64,000 bases of DNA, taken from the NCBI GenBank assembly GCA_963823525.1, contig CAWGLW010000006.1, positions 806,001-870,000 on the forward strand, in the 5' to 3' direction. The notes under the pieces are model-generated. The model was not told where the DNA came from. It worked only from the letters and a program-made list of their open reading frames with translations, and did not search any database. This stretch comes from CAWGLW01 sp963823525. Lineage in GTDB: Bacteria > Pseudomonadota > Gammaproteobacteria > Steroidobacterales > Steroidobacteraceae. Below are positions 34,488 to 43,500 of the stretch, piece by piece (position 1 is the stretch's first letter; every line of letters begins with the position of its first letter). The position numbers were made by a program, and so were the translations under genes.

Positions 34488-35810
34488 TCAGGGGTTCGTG
34501 GCCGAGGCGGGCGAGCCCTGCAAGTACTCAAGCGCCACGGCCAGTGTGGCTCGCATTCCAAGTTCCAGTGAGGACTCATCCACGTAGTAAAGCGGTGAGT
34601 GGTTGCTCGGTGCACTCGACGCTTCAGTACCCGCCGGAGTTGAACCGACAAAGAAGAAGAACCCGGGCACACGCAGCGCGTATTCGGCGAAATCCTCGGC
34701 ACCTGTAACGTACGGAATCACCCGGACATTTTCGTCTCCGGCCAGCCGCTGAAGCACCGGTATCATTCGTGCGGTGAGTTTCGGGTCGTTGACGACGACC
34801 GGATTATTATCGGTCGCAATTTCAACCGTCGCCGTGGCACCGGCCGACTCTGCAATGCGGCTCGCGGTCCGCGTCATGTTATCGATGATCTGCTGGCGAA
34901 CGGCCGGATCAAAGGTACGAAAAGTCCCGATCATCTCGACCTTGTCGGGAATAATGTTATTTCGGATCCCGCCCTCGATCGCGCCCACGGAGAGCACGGC
35001 CGGGTAAGTCGTAATATCGATCTGCCGGCTGATGATGGTCTGCATGCCCATCACGATCTGCGAGGCGGTCACGATCGGGTCCACCCCACCCCACGGTCGT
35101 GAACCGTGCGTCTGGCGACCGCTCACGACGATACGGTAACGGTCCGAGGCTGCCATCATCGGTCCGCTGCGATAGCCGATCTGGCCGGCATTGAGCGGCG
35201 ACCATAGGTGCAGCCCGAAAACGGCCTCCGGCTTGACTGTGTCGAAAACACCCTCGGAGAGCATCAGCGAGGCACCACCTTCTTCGCCATCGGGAGCACC
35301 TTCTTCCGCCGGCTGGAAAACAAACAGCACCGTGCCCGGCAATGTCTCGCGCATCGACGCCAGCGCCTCGGCCGTGGCGAGCAGGATGGCCATATGCCCG
35401 TCGTGACCGCAGGCGTGCATCACGCCGACCTCCTGCCCGCGATACTCGCCCCTGACCAGCGACTTGAACGGCACATCGGCCTGCTCGGTAACGGGTAATG
35501 CATCCATGTCGGCCCGCAGCGCGATCACCGGACCGGGCCGGCCGCCACGAAGAATGCCCGTGACGCCTGTGTGGGCAATGCCGGTCTTGACCTCTATCCC
35601 AAGCGATCGCAGCCGCTGGGCAACCTTCTCTGAGGTCTTGAACTCGCGATTACTCAGTTCCGGATTGCGGTGAAAATCGCGCCGCAGTTCGATCATCTTC
35701 GGCGTGGCCGCACGGGCAGCTGCGTCGATGGTCTCGTCCGTGATTGCCACCGCCTGGGTTGCAGTCAACGTCGCGAGCAACGCCATTAATCGCTTCGAAC
35801 AGATGCGCAT
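34488..35810 (-). CDS. M20 family amidohydrolase/peptidase, exported
   Basis: The 440-residue protein resembles IAA-amino-acid hydrolase and hippurate hydrolase (M20D). A signal peptide spans about residues 1-22 (LMALLATLTATQAVA). Metal ligands lie in HACGHDGHM and FQPAEEG, and AEDFAEYALRVPGFFFFVG holds the late ligand region. The dimerisation domain is in between (QTHGSRPWGGVDPIVTASQ). It cleaves an N-acyl or amide bond of an unknown substrate in the periplasm. The frame is full length for the family. Confidence 0.93.
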   Translation of the reverse strand: MRICSKRLMALLATLTATQAVAITDETIDAAARAATPKMIELRRDFHRNPELSNREFKTSEKVAQRLRSLGIEVKTGIAHTGVTGILRGGRPGPVIALRADMDALPVTEQADVPFKSLVRGEYRGQEVGVMHACGHDGHMAILLATAEALASMRETLPGTVLFVFQPAEEGAPDGEEGGASLMLSEGVFDTVKPEAVFGLHLWSPLNAGQIGYRSGPMMAASDRYRIVVSGRQTHGSRPWGGVDPIVTASQIVMGMQTIISRQIDITTYPAVLSVGAIEGGIRNNIIPDKVEMIGTFRTFDPAVRQQIIDNMTRTASRIAESAGATATVEIATDNNPVVVNDPKLTARMIPVLQRLAGDENVRVIPYVTGAEDFAEYALRVPGFFFFVGSTPAGTEASSAPSNHSPLYYVDESSLELGMRATLAVALEYLQGSPASATNP

Positions 35811-36000
35811 CGTGAATCTTCCGGCTCAATGAGTTTGAATTCAGGTGCGCAGCATACGGGATGAGCGGTCATTGTGAAGCCCTCTGCGCCCGATCGGCAG
35901 CGCCCGGTACCTCGAATCCGGTCCGGCCCCCGCGCGCATGACCATGGTGTTGCGCCTGTGTTATAAAAACGACCTTCGCGAGGCTGCAAACTGCAGTGAG

Positions 36001-36246
36001 ATGCTGTTCAAGACCTTGTCTGCACTCGTTGGGATCCTCATGCTCGCGTGGCTGGCGCTGCTGTTCTCCTCCCGTGCGATCCTGGTCAACGAGTCCATCG
36101 AGAACGGCGCTTTGCGTGAGAAGCTGCTCTGCAGCTACTTCACTGGCAGCCACCGAATGGTAAAAGAGTACTGGTATTCGCAGAACGACCGCTTTGGTCG
36201 CGCCGCCTGTCCGCGCTGGGAGCGCGTGCGCCTCGCCGACAAATAA
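36001..36246 (+). CDS. Small hypothetical membrane protein
   Basis: This 81-residue protein has one N-terminal hydrophobic helix (residues about 5-25, LSALVGILMLAWLALLF), then a polar, mostly charged part with a single Cys (LLCSYFTGS). I recognise no family. ATG 36001 is preferred over ATG 35938, since the leader of the longer form is unlike a signal sequence. It lies 38 bases before the gamma-glutamyltransferase gene on the same strand. Confidence 0.5.
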   Translation: MLFKTLSALVGILMLAWLALLFSSRAILVNESIENGALREKLLCSYFTGSHRMVKEYWYSQNDRFGRAACPRWERVRLADK

Positions 36247-36284
36247 TCGCCGCACGCCGGCCCCAACCCAAGACAAGCCTCAAG

Positions 36285-38177
36285 ATGAAACACGCAGCAA
36301 GACTGGCCACCCTGACCTTCACGGCACTCCTCATGACGACACAACACTCCGCCGACGCACAAAGTACATCGCCCGCGGTTCCGGTATCCGTTGCGAAGAC
36401 CCAGAAGCCGCCGCTGCACGGGCAGAAGTGGATGGCGATCACCGGCAAGCCGCTTGGCGCCACGGCCGGCGCAGCGATGTTCCAGCGCGGCGGCAATGCC
36501 GTGGATGCGGCCTGTGCCATGATCGCCGCGACCTCCACGATGTGGGATGTGCTGAGCTGGGGCGGTGAGACGCAGACACTGATCTACAACCCGCATACCC
36601 GCAAAGTCATCGCGATCAACGGACTTGGCGTGGCGCCGGCCGGTGCGACGGCTGAATTTTTCAGCAAGAAAGGCGAAAAGTACCCGCCCGCGTATGGCCC
36701 TCTGGCGGCCGTAACGCCCGGGACACCGGGTGGATTGATGCTCATGCTCGCGGAGTTCGGCACGCTGTCGCTGGCTGATGTGCTCGCGCCGTCGATCGAG
36801 CTGGCCGATGGCTACCCGATTGACGGCGAAACGGCGGACAAGATCGAGCAGGCGAAAGACCAGATCAAGCAGTGGCCCTATTCGAAGGCGACGATGCTGC
36901 CGCACCTCGGCGAGGGACGCGAGGCCCCGAGTGCCGGCGAAATTTTCCGGCAACCCGACCTGGCCGCGACCCTGCGCAAGCTGGTTGAAGCCGAGGCCGA
37001 GGCACTGGCGGCCGGCCAGTCGCGCAAGCAGGCGATACAAGCCGCATTTGACCGCTTCTACAAGGGAGACATTGCCGAAGAGATCGCCCGCGGGACCCGT
37101 GAACAGGGTGGACTGATCACTCGCGAGGATCTCGCGAAGTGGAAACCCCTGATCGAGGAGCCACTGAGCACGCGCTACCGCGGTATAGACGTTTACAAGC
37201 TGGACACCTGGACGCAGGGTCCGGTGTTGCTCCAGACGCTGAATATCCTCGAGAACTTCGATCTCAAGTCGATGACCTACAACAGCGCCAGCTACATACA
37301 CACGCTCTACCAGGCCATGAACCTCGCCTACGCTGATCGAGATTTCTACTATGGCGATCCGTACTTCCCGCCGGAGGAACCGCGGGCCGGCCTGCTTTCC
37401 AAGGAATACGCGAAGCAGCGCGCCGGCCTGATCAGGCCCGATCACAATGATGTGAACACAGCGCCGGGCGATCCTTACCCGTTCCAGGGCGAGCGTAACC
37501 CATACCTCGATCTGCTCAGGAAGCAGGCTGCCGCGGGCACGGCGTCACCCGATTTCTCGCCGGAGGCCTTGCTCGAGCGCAAAGAGAGTTTCCAGCGGGG
37601 TACGACCAGTGTCGTCGCGGCGGACGCCGAAGGCTGGCTGGTTTCAGTCACGCCGAGCGGCGGCTGGATACCGGCGGCCATCGCCGGGCGCAGCGGTATC
37701 GGCCTGAGTCAGCGCATGCAGTCTTTCGTTCTCGACCCGGCCGAGAACCCGTTCAACCTGCCTGAGCCCGGCAAGCGGCCGCGCGTCACACTGACTCCGA
37801 GTATTGCCTTGAAGGATGGCAAGCCCTGGCTGGCCTTCGCAGTGCAGGGCGGTGACACGCAGGATCAGAACCTGCTGCAGTTCTTCCTGAACATCGTCGA
37901 ATTCGGCATGACGCCACAGGAGGCGGCCGAAGCGGCCAACTTCAACAGCTACCAGATGCACAGTTCATTCGGCGATCACAGCCGCGAGCCGGGACGCATC
38001 GTGCTCAACGAGGACACCCCGTTGTGGGTGCGCAAGGAACTCGCGTTGCGCGGGTACCTGCCGGAATTCGAGTCGCGCACTTCCGGCCCGATCAACGCGA
38101 TCATGCTCGATCATGAACACGGCACGATGTGGGGGGGCTCGAGCAACCACGGCGAGGACTACGGCATCGGCTGGTAG
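36285..38177 (+). CDS. ggt: Gamma-glutamyltransferase family protein, periplasmic
   Basis: The 630-residue Ntn-hydrolase has a signal peptide (to about residue 26, SADAQ). Early GGT features are KPLGATAGAAMFQRGGNAVDAACAM-like sequence (residues about 49-73) and the GNAVDAA helix. The catalytic Thr follows in RGTTSVVAADAEG, where autocatalytic cleavage would make the small subunit. The classic GGT loop after it is replaced by SPSGGWIPA-like sequence and the late motif reads AVQGGDTQDQNLLQ, so it may prefer acyl substrates over glutathione. It is convergent with the porphyrin oxidase gene, 14 bases apart. Confidence 0.88.
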   Translation: MKHAARLATLTFTALLMTTQHSADAQSTSPAVPVSVAKTQKPPLHGQKWMAITGKPLGATAGAAMFQRGGNAVDAACAMIAATSTMWDVLSWGGETQTLIYNPHTRKVIAINGLGVAPAGATAEFFSKKGEKYPPAYGPLAAVTPGTPGGLMLMLAEFGTLSLADVLAPSIELADGYPIDGETADKIEQAKDQIKQWPYSKATMLPHLGEGREAPSAGEIFRQPDLAATLRKLVEAEAEALAAGQSRKQAIQAAFDRFYKGDIAEEIARGTREQGGLITREDLAKWKPLIEEPLSTRYRGIDVYKLDTWTQGPVLLQTLNILENFDLKSMTYNSASYIHTLYQAMNLAYADRDFYYGDPYFPPEEPRAGLLSKEYAKQRAGLIRPDHNDVNTAPGDPYPFQGERNPYLDLLRKQAAAGTASPDFSPEALLERKESFQRGTTSVVAADAEGWLVSVTPSGGWIPAAIAGRSGIGLSQRMQSFVLDPAENPFNLPEPGKRPRVTLTPSIALKDGKPWLAFAVQGGDTQDQNLLQFFLNIVEFGMTPQEAAEAANFNSYQMHSSFGDHSREPGRIVLNEDTPLWVRKELALRGYLPEFESRTSGPINAIMLDHEHGTMWGGSSNHGEDYGIGW

Positions 38178-38191
38178 CCGCCTGAAACCAT

Positions 38192-39517
38192 TCAGCCGGC
38201 AATGCGCAGGGCCAGTTCGCGGCTGTTGCGGGCACAGTCGTTCATTGCGATACCGCGATACGCATTGCTGTTCAGGTGCAGTCCGGGAAACGTCGCAACG
38301 CGGCTGAAAATCTCATCCACATTGGCGATATGACCGGGCGCATAACTGGGAATACCGTATTCCCAGTTCTTCACGAACGTGACGTCCGGGTCCGCGTCCA
38401 GGCCCATCGTGCCGTGAAGACCACGGCGGGCCGTCTCGATCAGCCCTGCATCGTCCTGCCGGGCCAGTTCCGGATTACGCTGGCCACCCACCATGACGCG
38501 CAGGCTCTTTGCCCCGTCGGGCGCGCGATCTGAAAAGATGCTGCTGTCCCAGAGTACGCCCAGGATCGGCTGCCGGGACGAGGTCGTGGTCAGCAGGCCG
38601 AAACCGTCGAGTGGATCGCTCAGTCTGCGATAGCCGAAGCCGACCACGGCAATCGGCGAGTAGTCGATCGCCGCGAGCCGGCGCGACAAGCCCGCGTCGA
38701 AATCCGCCAGGATTCCGGCGGCCGCGCGTGAAGTTGAACACAGCACCACCTGGTCCACCTCGGTCATTCCGGCGTCGCTGTGAATCTGATAGCCGCCCGT
38801 CCCGCGCTCCAGGCCACGGACGGCATCGCCAAGTCGCAGGTCGATCGGCATGACGCCCGCGAGGTGCTGTGTCAGCGTGCTGATGCCGCCCTTCAGGCTG
38901 GTCAGCACGCCACCCGGTCCGGCTTCTTTCTTGCGCTTAGCGATCATGCCGCGGAACAGGCCGCCGTGATCGCGCTCCAGCGCGACCACGAGCGGAAACG
39001 CCGCCTTGACCGAGATTTTCTCCGGCGTCGAGCCGTAAATTCCGGCCGACATGGCGTCGAGGAACACGTCGGTGAACGCACTGCCGAGACGACGATCGCC
39101 GAAGGCGCGCAGGGTTTCGTCGTCGGTCTCCTCGCGTGCCGGCACGACGAATTCACCGAGCATGCGAAGCTTCTGCGGCAGTGTCAGCAGCCTGGACTGC
39201 GCAAACAGCTTCGGTGACTCGGGCATTCGGTGCAGGCGATCGGTGTAGATAAACCGCTTGCGTGCGAGGTCGGAACTGGGCAGCAGGCGATCTTCCGCCC
39301 CGCAGTCGCGCACCAGCTGCAGGCAGTCCGGCTTGTTGGTCAGAAACCCATTGGCGCCGGACTCGAACAGAAAGCCGTCGACTTCCCGGGTGTGCAATGT
39401 TCCACCCACGCGATGGTCAGCCTCGAACATCACAATCTCGATCCCGGGACGCGCCCGCTGCAGATAGAACGCGGTCGACAGACCGCTCAGCCCTGCTCCA
39501 ACGATACCTACACGCAT
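38192..39517 (-). CDS. hemY: Protoporphyrinogen/coproporphyrinogen oxidase (HemY type)
   Basis: The 441-residue FAD enzyme oxidises protoporphyrinogen IX or coproporphyrinogen III with oxygen. The N-terminus has RVGIVGAGLSGLSTAFYL and EADHRVGGTLHT, followed by the GFLFESGANGFLTNKP segment. Further on are GIYGSTPEKIS and a C-terminal GLHLNSNAYRGIAMNDC FAD loop. ATG 39517 directly precedes the Rossmann motif; the upstream frame is not conserved. This oxygen-dependent form differs from the quinone-linked HemG of enteric bacteria and HemJ. Confidence 0.9.
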   Translation of the reverse strand: MRVGIVGAGLSGLSTAFYLQRARPGIEIVMFEADHRVGGTLHTREVDGFLFESGANGFLTNKPDCLQLVRDCGAEDRLLPSSDLARKRFIYTDRLHRMPESPKLFAQSRLLTLPQKLRMLGEFVVPAREETDDETLRAFGDRRLGSAFTDVFLDAMSAGIYGSTPEKISVKAAFPLVVALERDHGGLFRGMIAKRKKEAGPGGVLTSLKGGISTLTQHLAGVMPIDLRLGDAVRGLERGTGGYQIHSDAGMTEVDQVVLCSTSRAAAGILADFDAGLSRRLAAIDYSPIAVVGFGYRRLSDPLDGFGLLTTTSSRQPILGVLWDSSIFSDRAPDGAKSLRVMVGGQRNPELARQDDAGLIETARRGLHGTMGLDADPDVTFVKNWEYGIPSYAPGHIANVDEIFSRVATFPGLHLNSNAYRGIAMNDCARNSRELALRIAG

Positions 39518-39661
39518 ATCTGATTCCTGTCTGGCCTGCTTGGGAACGGCCCGCCCTTCCCGGGGCGGCATTCTGCCCTGCATGATCGAGCCCGGCAGTC
39601 CGTGATCTCCGAGGATCCGCTGCGGCACACCGGCAGCAAACGGCTATTCTTACATTGAATC

Positions 39662-40438
39662 ATGGCCTCATTCCTGCTGACACAACCGCTCGCTCTGGTG
39701 CAAGGCCTCTGGGTCCTTGCTGTGACGCCGCGCCTGGCACCGGCACGGGGCACGGAAGGCCGCCTCGGCGACGGTCCTGATGCCCCCCTGCAGGTCATCG
39801 GGGTTGGTGACTCCATCATCGCAGGCACCGGCGTCAGCGATCAACGCGAGGCGCTGACCGGCCAGTTCGCACACCATCTCGGTGGCTGCAGTGGTCGCCC
39901 GGTGCGATGGCGGGTCTACGGCCGCAACGGCGCCACATCGAGCCTCGTCCGTCAAAAGATCGCACCGCAGGTGGGGCCGGCGAACTGCTACCTGCTTTCG
40001 ATCGGGGTCAACGATGCCGTGCGCGGCACGAGCCCGGCGGCATTCGCGGGCGACCTTCGCGCCGTGGTGGGTTGCCTGTTCCGCCAGTCACCCGCCGCCA
40101 CGATCATACTCGCCGGCATCCCTCCTCTCGCGAGCTTCCCGGCGCTGCCCATGCGGCTCGGCCAGGTGCTGGGAGGCAATGCCCGGGCGCTGCAACGGGC
40201 GATGAAATGCGTCGCGCGGGAGAACGCGCGCGTGGTTCACTACGAATTTCCGGCAGTCGTCGCCCGGGACGGATTCGCTCGCGACGGCTTTCACCCCGGC
40301 CCTGCGGCCTGCGCCCTCTGGGCCCGGCACCTGGTCGAGCTATGGCTCAGTGCGGACCTTTCGGTCGATCGCGCTGTTCTCGCAGCACCATCGCAACCAG
40401 GGTCACGACCGTCAGCGGCAGGACAAAGCCGATCATGA
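39662..40438 (+). CDS. SGNH/GDSL-type hydrolase
   Basis: The 258-residue protein is a GDSL esterase: block I VIGVGDSIIAGTG with the catalytic Ser near residue 51, block III YLLSIGVNDAVRGT and the late block V ARDGFHPGPAACALWA with Asp and His. A leading hydrophobic stretch (FLLTQPLALVQGLWVLAV) may be a signal anchor. The C-terminal 30 residues are Ser/Pro-rich and overlap the antiporter gene by 92 bases in convergent orientation. Substrate is unknown. Confidence 0.85.
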   Translation: MASFLLTQPLALVQGLWVLAVTPRLAPARGTEGRLGDGPDAPLQVIGVGDSIIAGTGVSDQREALTGQFAHHLGGCSGRPVRWRVYGRNGATSSLVRQKIAPQVGPANCYLLSIGVNDAVRGTSPAAFAGDLRAVVGCLFRQSPAATIILAGIPPLASFPALPMRLGQVLGGNARALQRAMKCVARENARVVHYEFPAVVARDGFARDGFHPGPAACALWARHLVELWLSADLSVDRAVLAAPSQPGSRPSAAGQSRS

Positions 40439-41435
40439 TCGAGGAATAACGCGGCAGGGCATCATGGCCGCTGGCATCGAGGATCAGGTAGGTCACGTAG
40501 GCCGCGTAGAAGCCGAGAAACATGATTCCCTTGGTTCGCCCGATGCGGCGACCCGCCATGAACACGGGCAGGCATGCCAGTGCCGCCGCGATCATCACCC
40601 AGTTGTCGAAATGCATCACCGCCGGCGCAATCGGCAGGCCGTCAGGGCCAATGGCCCCGGCAACGCCCAGTGCCCCGAGGATATTGAACGTATTGCTGCC
40701 GATCACGTTGCCGACCGCGATGTCACTCTCGCCCCGAAGTGCTGCGAGCACCGAGGTCGCAATTTCCGGCATCGACGTTCCGAGCGCGATCACGGTCAGG
40801 CCGATCACCAGCTCACTGACACCGAACTCCCGCGCAAAAGCGACCGCACTCGTTACCAGCCAGCGCGAGCCAATCACGAGCAACGCGATACCACCCGCGA
40901 TGAGCAGAACCTGTACGAGCCAGCGACCCTCGAGGCGCCCCGACTTGACGATCGCTTCCTCGTATGTCTGACGGGTCTCCGAAGATTCCGCGCGCGACTG
41001 GCGGATCAGGTAAAACATGTAGACCGGCATCAGCAGCACCAGGATCAAGGCATCGGTGCGTCCGAGTTGCCCGTCTGAAGCCATCACGATGTACAGCAGT
41101 GCAGCGCCGATCATGATCGGCGCTTCCTGGCGGATCACCTGAACATGGACTGCCAGCGGCGAAATGACGGCGGTGAGTCCGAGAATCACCAGCACGTTAG
41201 TGATGTTGCTGCCTACAATGTTGCCGACGGCGATATCCGGCGAGTCTTTCAGCACCGCGCCCACGGTGACGGCAATCTCCGGCGATGTCGTGCCTATCGC
41301 AACGATCGTCAGGCCGATCACCAGCGGCGAAACACCGAAAGACCGCGCGAGCCTGGACGCGCCCCGAACCAACGCTTCGGCGCCGCCGATCAGCGCCGCA
41401 ATGCCCAGTATGAAGAGAAGTGCGTTGTAGAGCAT
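40347..41435 (-). CDS. Calcium/sodium antiporter, YrbG family
   Basis: The 362-residue protein is a two-repeat CaCA exchanger with about ten helices. The alpha repeats are visible twice: LVIGLTIVAIGTTSPEIAVTV with GNIVGSNITNVLVILGL in the first half, and LVIGLTVIALGTSMPEIATSV with GNVIGSNTFNILGALG in the second. The acidic residues in the PE motifs coordinate Ca2+. The last 30 codons overlap the SGNH hydrolase gene on the opposite strand. Confidence 0.94.
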   Translation of the reverse strand: MLYNALLFILGIAALIGGAEALVRGASRLARSFGVSPLVIGLTIVAIGTTSPEIAVTVGAVLKDSPDIAVGNIVGSNITNVLVILGLTAVISPLAVHVQVIRQEAPIMIGAALLYIVMASDGQLGRTDALILVLLMPVYMFYLIRQSRAESSETRQTYEEAIVKSGRLEGRWLVQVLLIAGGIALLVIGSRWLVTSAVAFAREFGVSELVIGLTVIALGTSMPEIATSVLAALRGESDIAVGNVIGSNTFNILGALGVAGAIGPDGLPIAPAVMHFDNWVMIAAALACLPVFMAGRRIGRTKGIMFLGFYAAYVTYLILDASGHDALPRYSSIMIGFVLPLTVVTLVAMVLREQRDRPKGPH

Positions 41436-41569
41436 TTCAAGAATGATCGACCCGACGATTCCCCGGCAGCCAGAGACGCACAGGATGCATCATTTTGGCC
41501 GCCTGACGCGAGCAGCATTTGCCGTCGGAGCCTTACCTGTCGCAGGGGAATTCCGATCGGGCCGCCGGC

Positions 41570-42748
41570 TCAGCTCGAGGCGGCGAGTTGCTCGCGGTGA
41601 TAGAGCCGTGCCGCCACCACCCACACCAGTGCCACCAGGGCAAACCCGGACGCGAGACTCACGACCCACTCGGCCACGCTGATCGACTCGCCGCGCAGAA
41701 CGCGAAGAATCAGCTGGTTCTGCCCGAGGAAAGGCACCGCCAGCATCCACAGCCTCGTTTTCACCGGCGCTATCATCAGGAACAACGTAGGAATCATCGG
41801 CAGGAACACCAGCAGCGGAAGGTAGCTCTGCGCTTCCCGGTGACTCCGCGCAAAAGCCGCGAGCGCCGTGAGAAGACTTGCGCCGAGCAGCACGATCGGC
41901 AGGATGACCAGTAGCAGCAGCCCAAGCGCCGGCAAGGACACTTCCATCGACATCTCGACCTTCTGGGCAGGCATGACCGCAAAAGCGATCCGGTACGCCA
42001 GCAGCGTCACCAGCAGTGAGAGCAGCGCGAACGCCGCCGTCGCAAGAATCTTCCCGCTGATGATCGATGAACGCGGTGCCGGTGTCGTCAGCAGAGGCTC
42101 CAGTGACTGTCGTTCTCGTTCGCCGGCCGTGGCATCAACCGCGAGCTGCATGCCGCCGATGAAAGCCAGCAGCAGCAGCAGGTACGGCAGCAGCTGCTGC
42201 GCGAAGTCGAAGCGCGACTCGAGTGTTGCGACGTCGCGATTGCCGATCTGCAGGGGGCTGATGACCGAAGGGTGCACACCGCGCGCAATGAGTCGCAACA
42301 TGCCGACCTGCCGGTCGTAGCCCTGCAGCAGGTTGCGCACCCGCGCAACCGTAGTGCCGGACTGCAGCGGCCTGGAACTCTCGTAGATGATTTCTACCGC
42401 CGCCGGACGACCGGCACGCCAGTCCTCCGGGTAGTGCTGTGAAATCCTCAGGATGACTTCGTGCTCCTGGGCCAGCACGCTCGCGTCGGGGTCGGTCGGC
42501 GCAGAGATGACGTCGACGTTCTGGCTGCCGAGCCAGTTCACAAGGTTCGGCGCGTACTGTGCGCCGATGACTGGCAGGACGAGCGTCGAGTCGAGTTTTT
42601 CCGCCTGTTTGCTTGCACCGAGCGCGCTCATGCCTGCGAGGATCAGGGGCACGACCAGGGGCAGGATCAGGAAAGCCACCACGACCGTGCGCCGGTCGCG
42701 GAACGCATCGACGAGTTCCTTGCGAAACACGGTCCACAGCGCGCTCAT
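41570..42748 (-). CDS. natB: ABC transporter permease (NatB type)
   Basis: The 392-residue protein has an N-terminal helix, a large periplasmic domain (about residues 50-180) and six C-terminal helices. The cytoplasmic motif ATAGERERQSLEPLLTTPA after the first helices is typical of ABC-2/NatB permeases. Together with the preceding ATPase it forms an exporter of the NatAB class, which expels Na+ in Bacillus, though a different substrate is possible. Its start overlaps the ATPase stop by 4 bases. Confidence 0.9.
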   Translation of the reverse strand: MSALWTVFRKELVDAFRDRRTVVVAFLILPLVVPLILAGMSALGASKQAEKLDSTLVLPVIGAQYAPNLVNWLGSQNVDVISAPTDPDASVLAQEHEVILRISQHYPEDWRAGRPAAVEIIYESSRPLQSGTTVARVRNLLQGYDRQVGMLRLIARGVHPSVISPLQIGNRDVATLESRFDFAQQLLPYLLLLLAFIGGMQLAVDATAGERERQSLEPLLTTPAPRSSIISGKILATAAFALLSLLVTLLAYRIAFAVMPAQKVEMSMEVSLPALGLLLLVILPIVLLGASLLTALAAFARSHREAQSYLPLLVFLPMIPTLFLMIAPVKTRLWMLAVPFLGQNQLILRVLRGESISVAEWVVSLASGFALVALVWVVAARLYHREQLAASS

Positions 42749-43500
42749 GCAAACAGGCCCTCGTCGGAGCCGATCACCTTGACGAAGGCGTCCTCGAGGT
42801 TGCTCTGTCCGGTCAGTGTCCGCAGTTCATCGGCCGACCCATCGGCCACCACGCGCCCCCTTGCGATGACCACGATACGATCGCACAGCGCAGCGACCTC
42901 CTGCATGATGTGACTGGAGAACAGCACGCAGCGACCCTGCGCCTTGAGTTGACGCAGAAAGGCCCGCATCGCGCGCGTGGTCATCACGTCGAGGCCGTTG
43001 GTCGGCTCATCGAGGATGACGTTGCGCGGATCGTGCACCAGGGCGCGTGCGATTGCCGTTTTGGTCCGTTGCCCCTGTGAGAAACCCTCGGTGCGCCGAT
43101 CAATGAACTCGCCCATCTCGAGCGCCACGACCAGGCGTTCGATGCGATCGCCAATGACGGCGTCCTCCAGGTTGTGCAGTCTTCCGAAGTACTCAATGTT
43201 CTCGCGTGCCGTGAGCCGCTTGTAGAGCCCGCGCGCATCGGGCAGAGCACCAAGGTGCGAGCGAACGGTGTTCGGGTCCCTGGCCGCATCGAAGCCATCT
43301 ACCAGCACACGTCCCGATTGCGGCTTCATCAGCGTATACAGCATACGCAAGGTGGTGGTCTTACCGGCCCCGTTCGGGCCGAGAAGTCCCGTGATCTGAC
43401 CGTCCACCGCGGCAAAACTGACTCCGTCGACCGCTCTCACCTCGCCCTTGCGCGTGTGAAAGCTTTTGCGCAGATCCTCGACTGCGATCACGGCTGCCAC
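42745..43500 (-). CDS. natA: ABC transporter ATP-binding protein (NatA type)
   Basis: The 251-residue ATPase has the Walker A GPNGAGKTT, a signature FSQGQRTKTAIARAL (SQGQ instead of the usual SGGQ), Walker B NVILDEPTNGLD and the switch His in LFSSHIMQEV. It powers the NatB-type permease encoded directly downstream. The 5' end overlaps the preceding hydrolase stop by 13 bases, so the three genes are likely one transcript. The start ATG 43500 matches the usual family beginning MAAVIAVEDLRKSF. Confidence 0.92.
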   Translation of the reverse strand: MAAVIAVEDLRKSFHTRKGEVRAVDGVSFAAVDGQITGLLGPNGAGKTTTLRMLYTLMKPQSGRVLVDGFDAARDPNTVRSHLGALPDARGLYKRLTARENIEYFGRLHNLEDAVIGDRIERLVVALEMGEFIDRRTEGFSQGQRTKTAIARALVHDPRNVILDEPTNGLDVMTTRAMRAFLRQLKAQGRCVLFSSHIMQEVAALCDRIVVIARGRVVADGSADELRTLTGQSNLEDAFVKVIGSDEGLFA

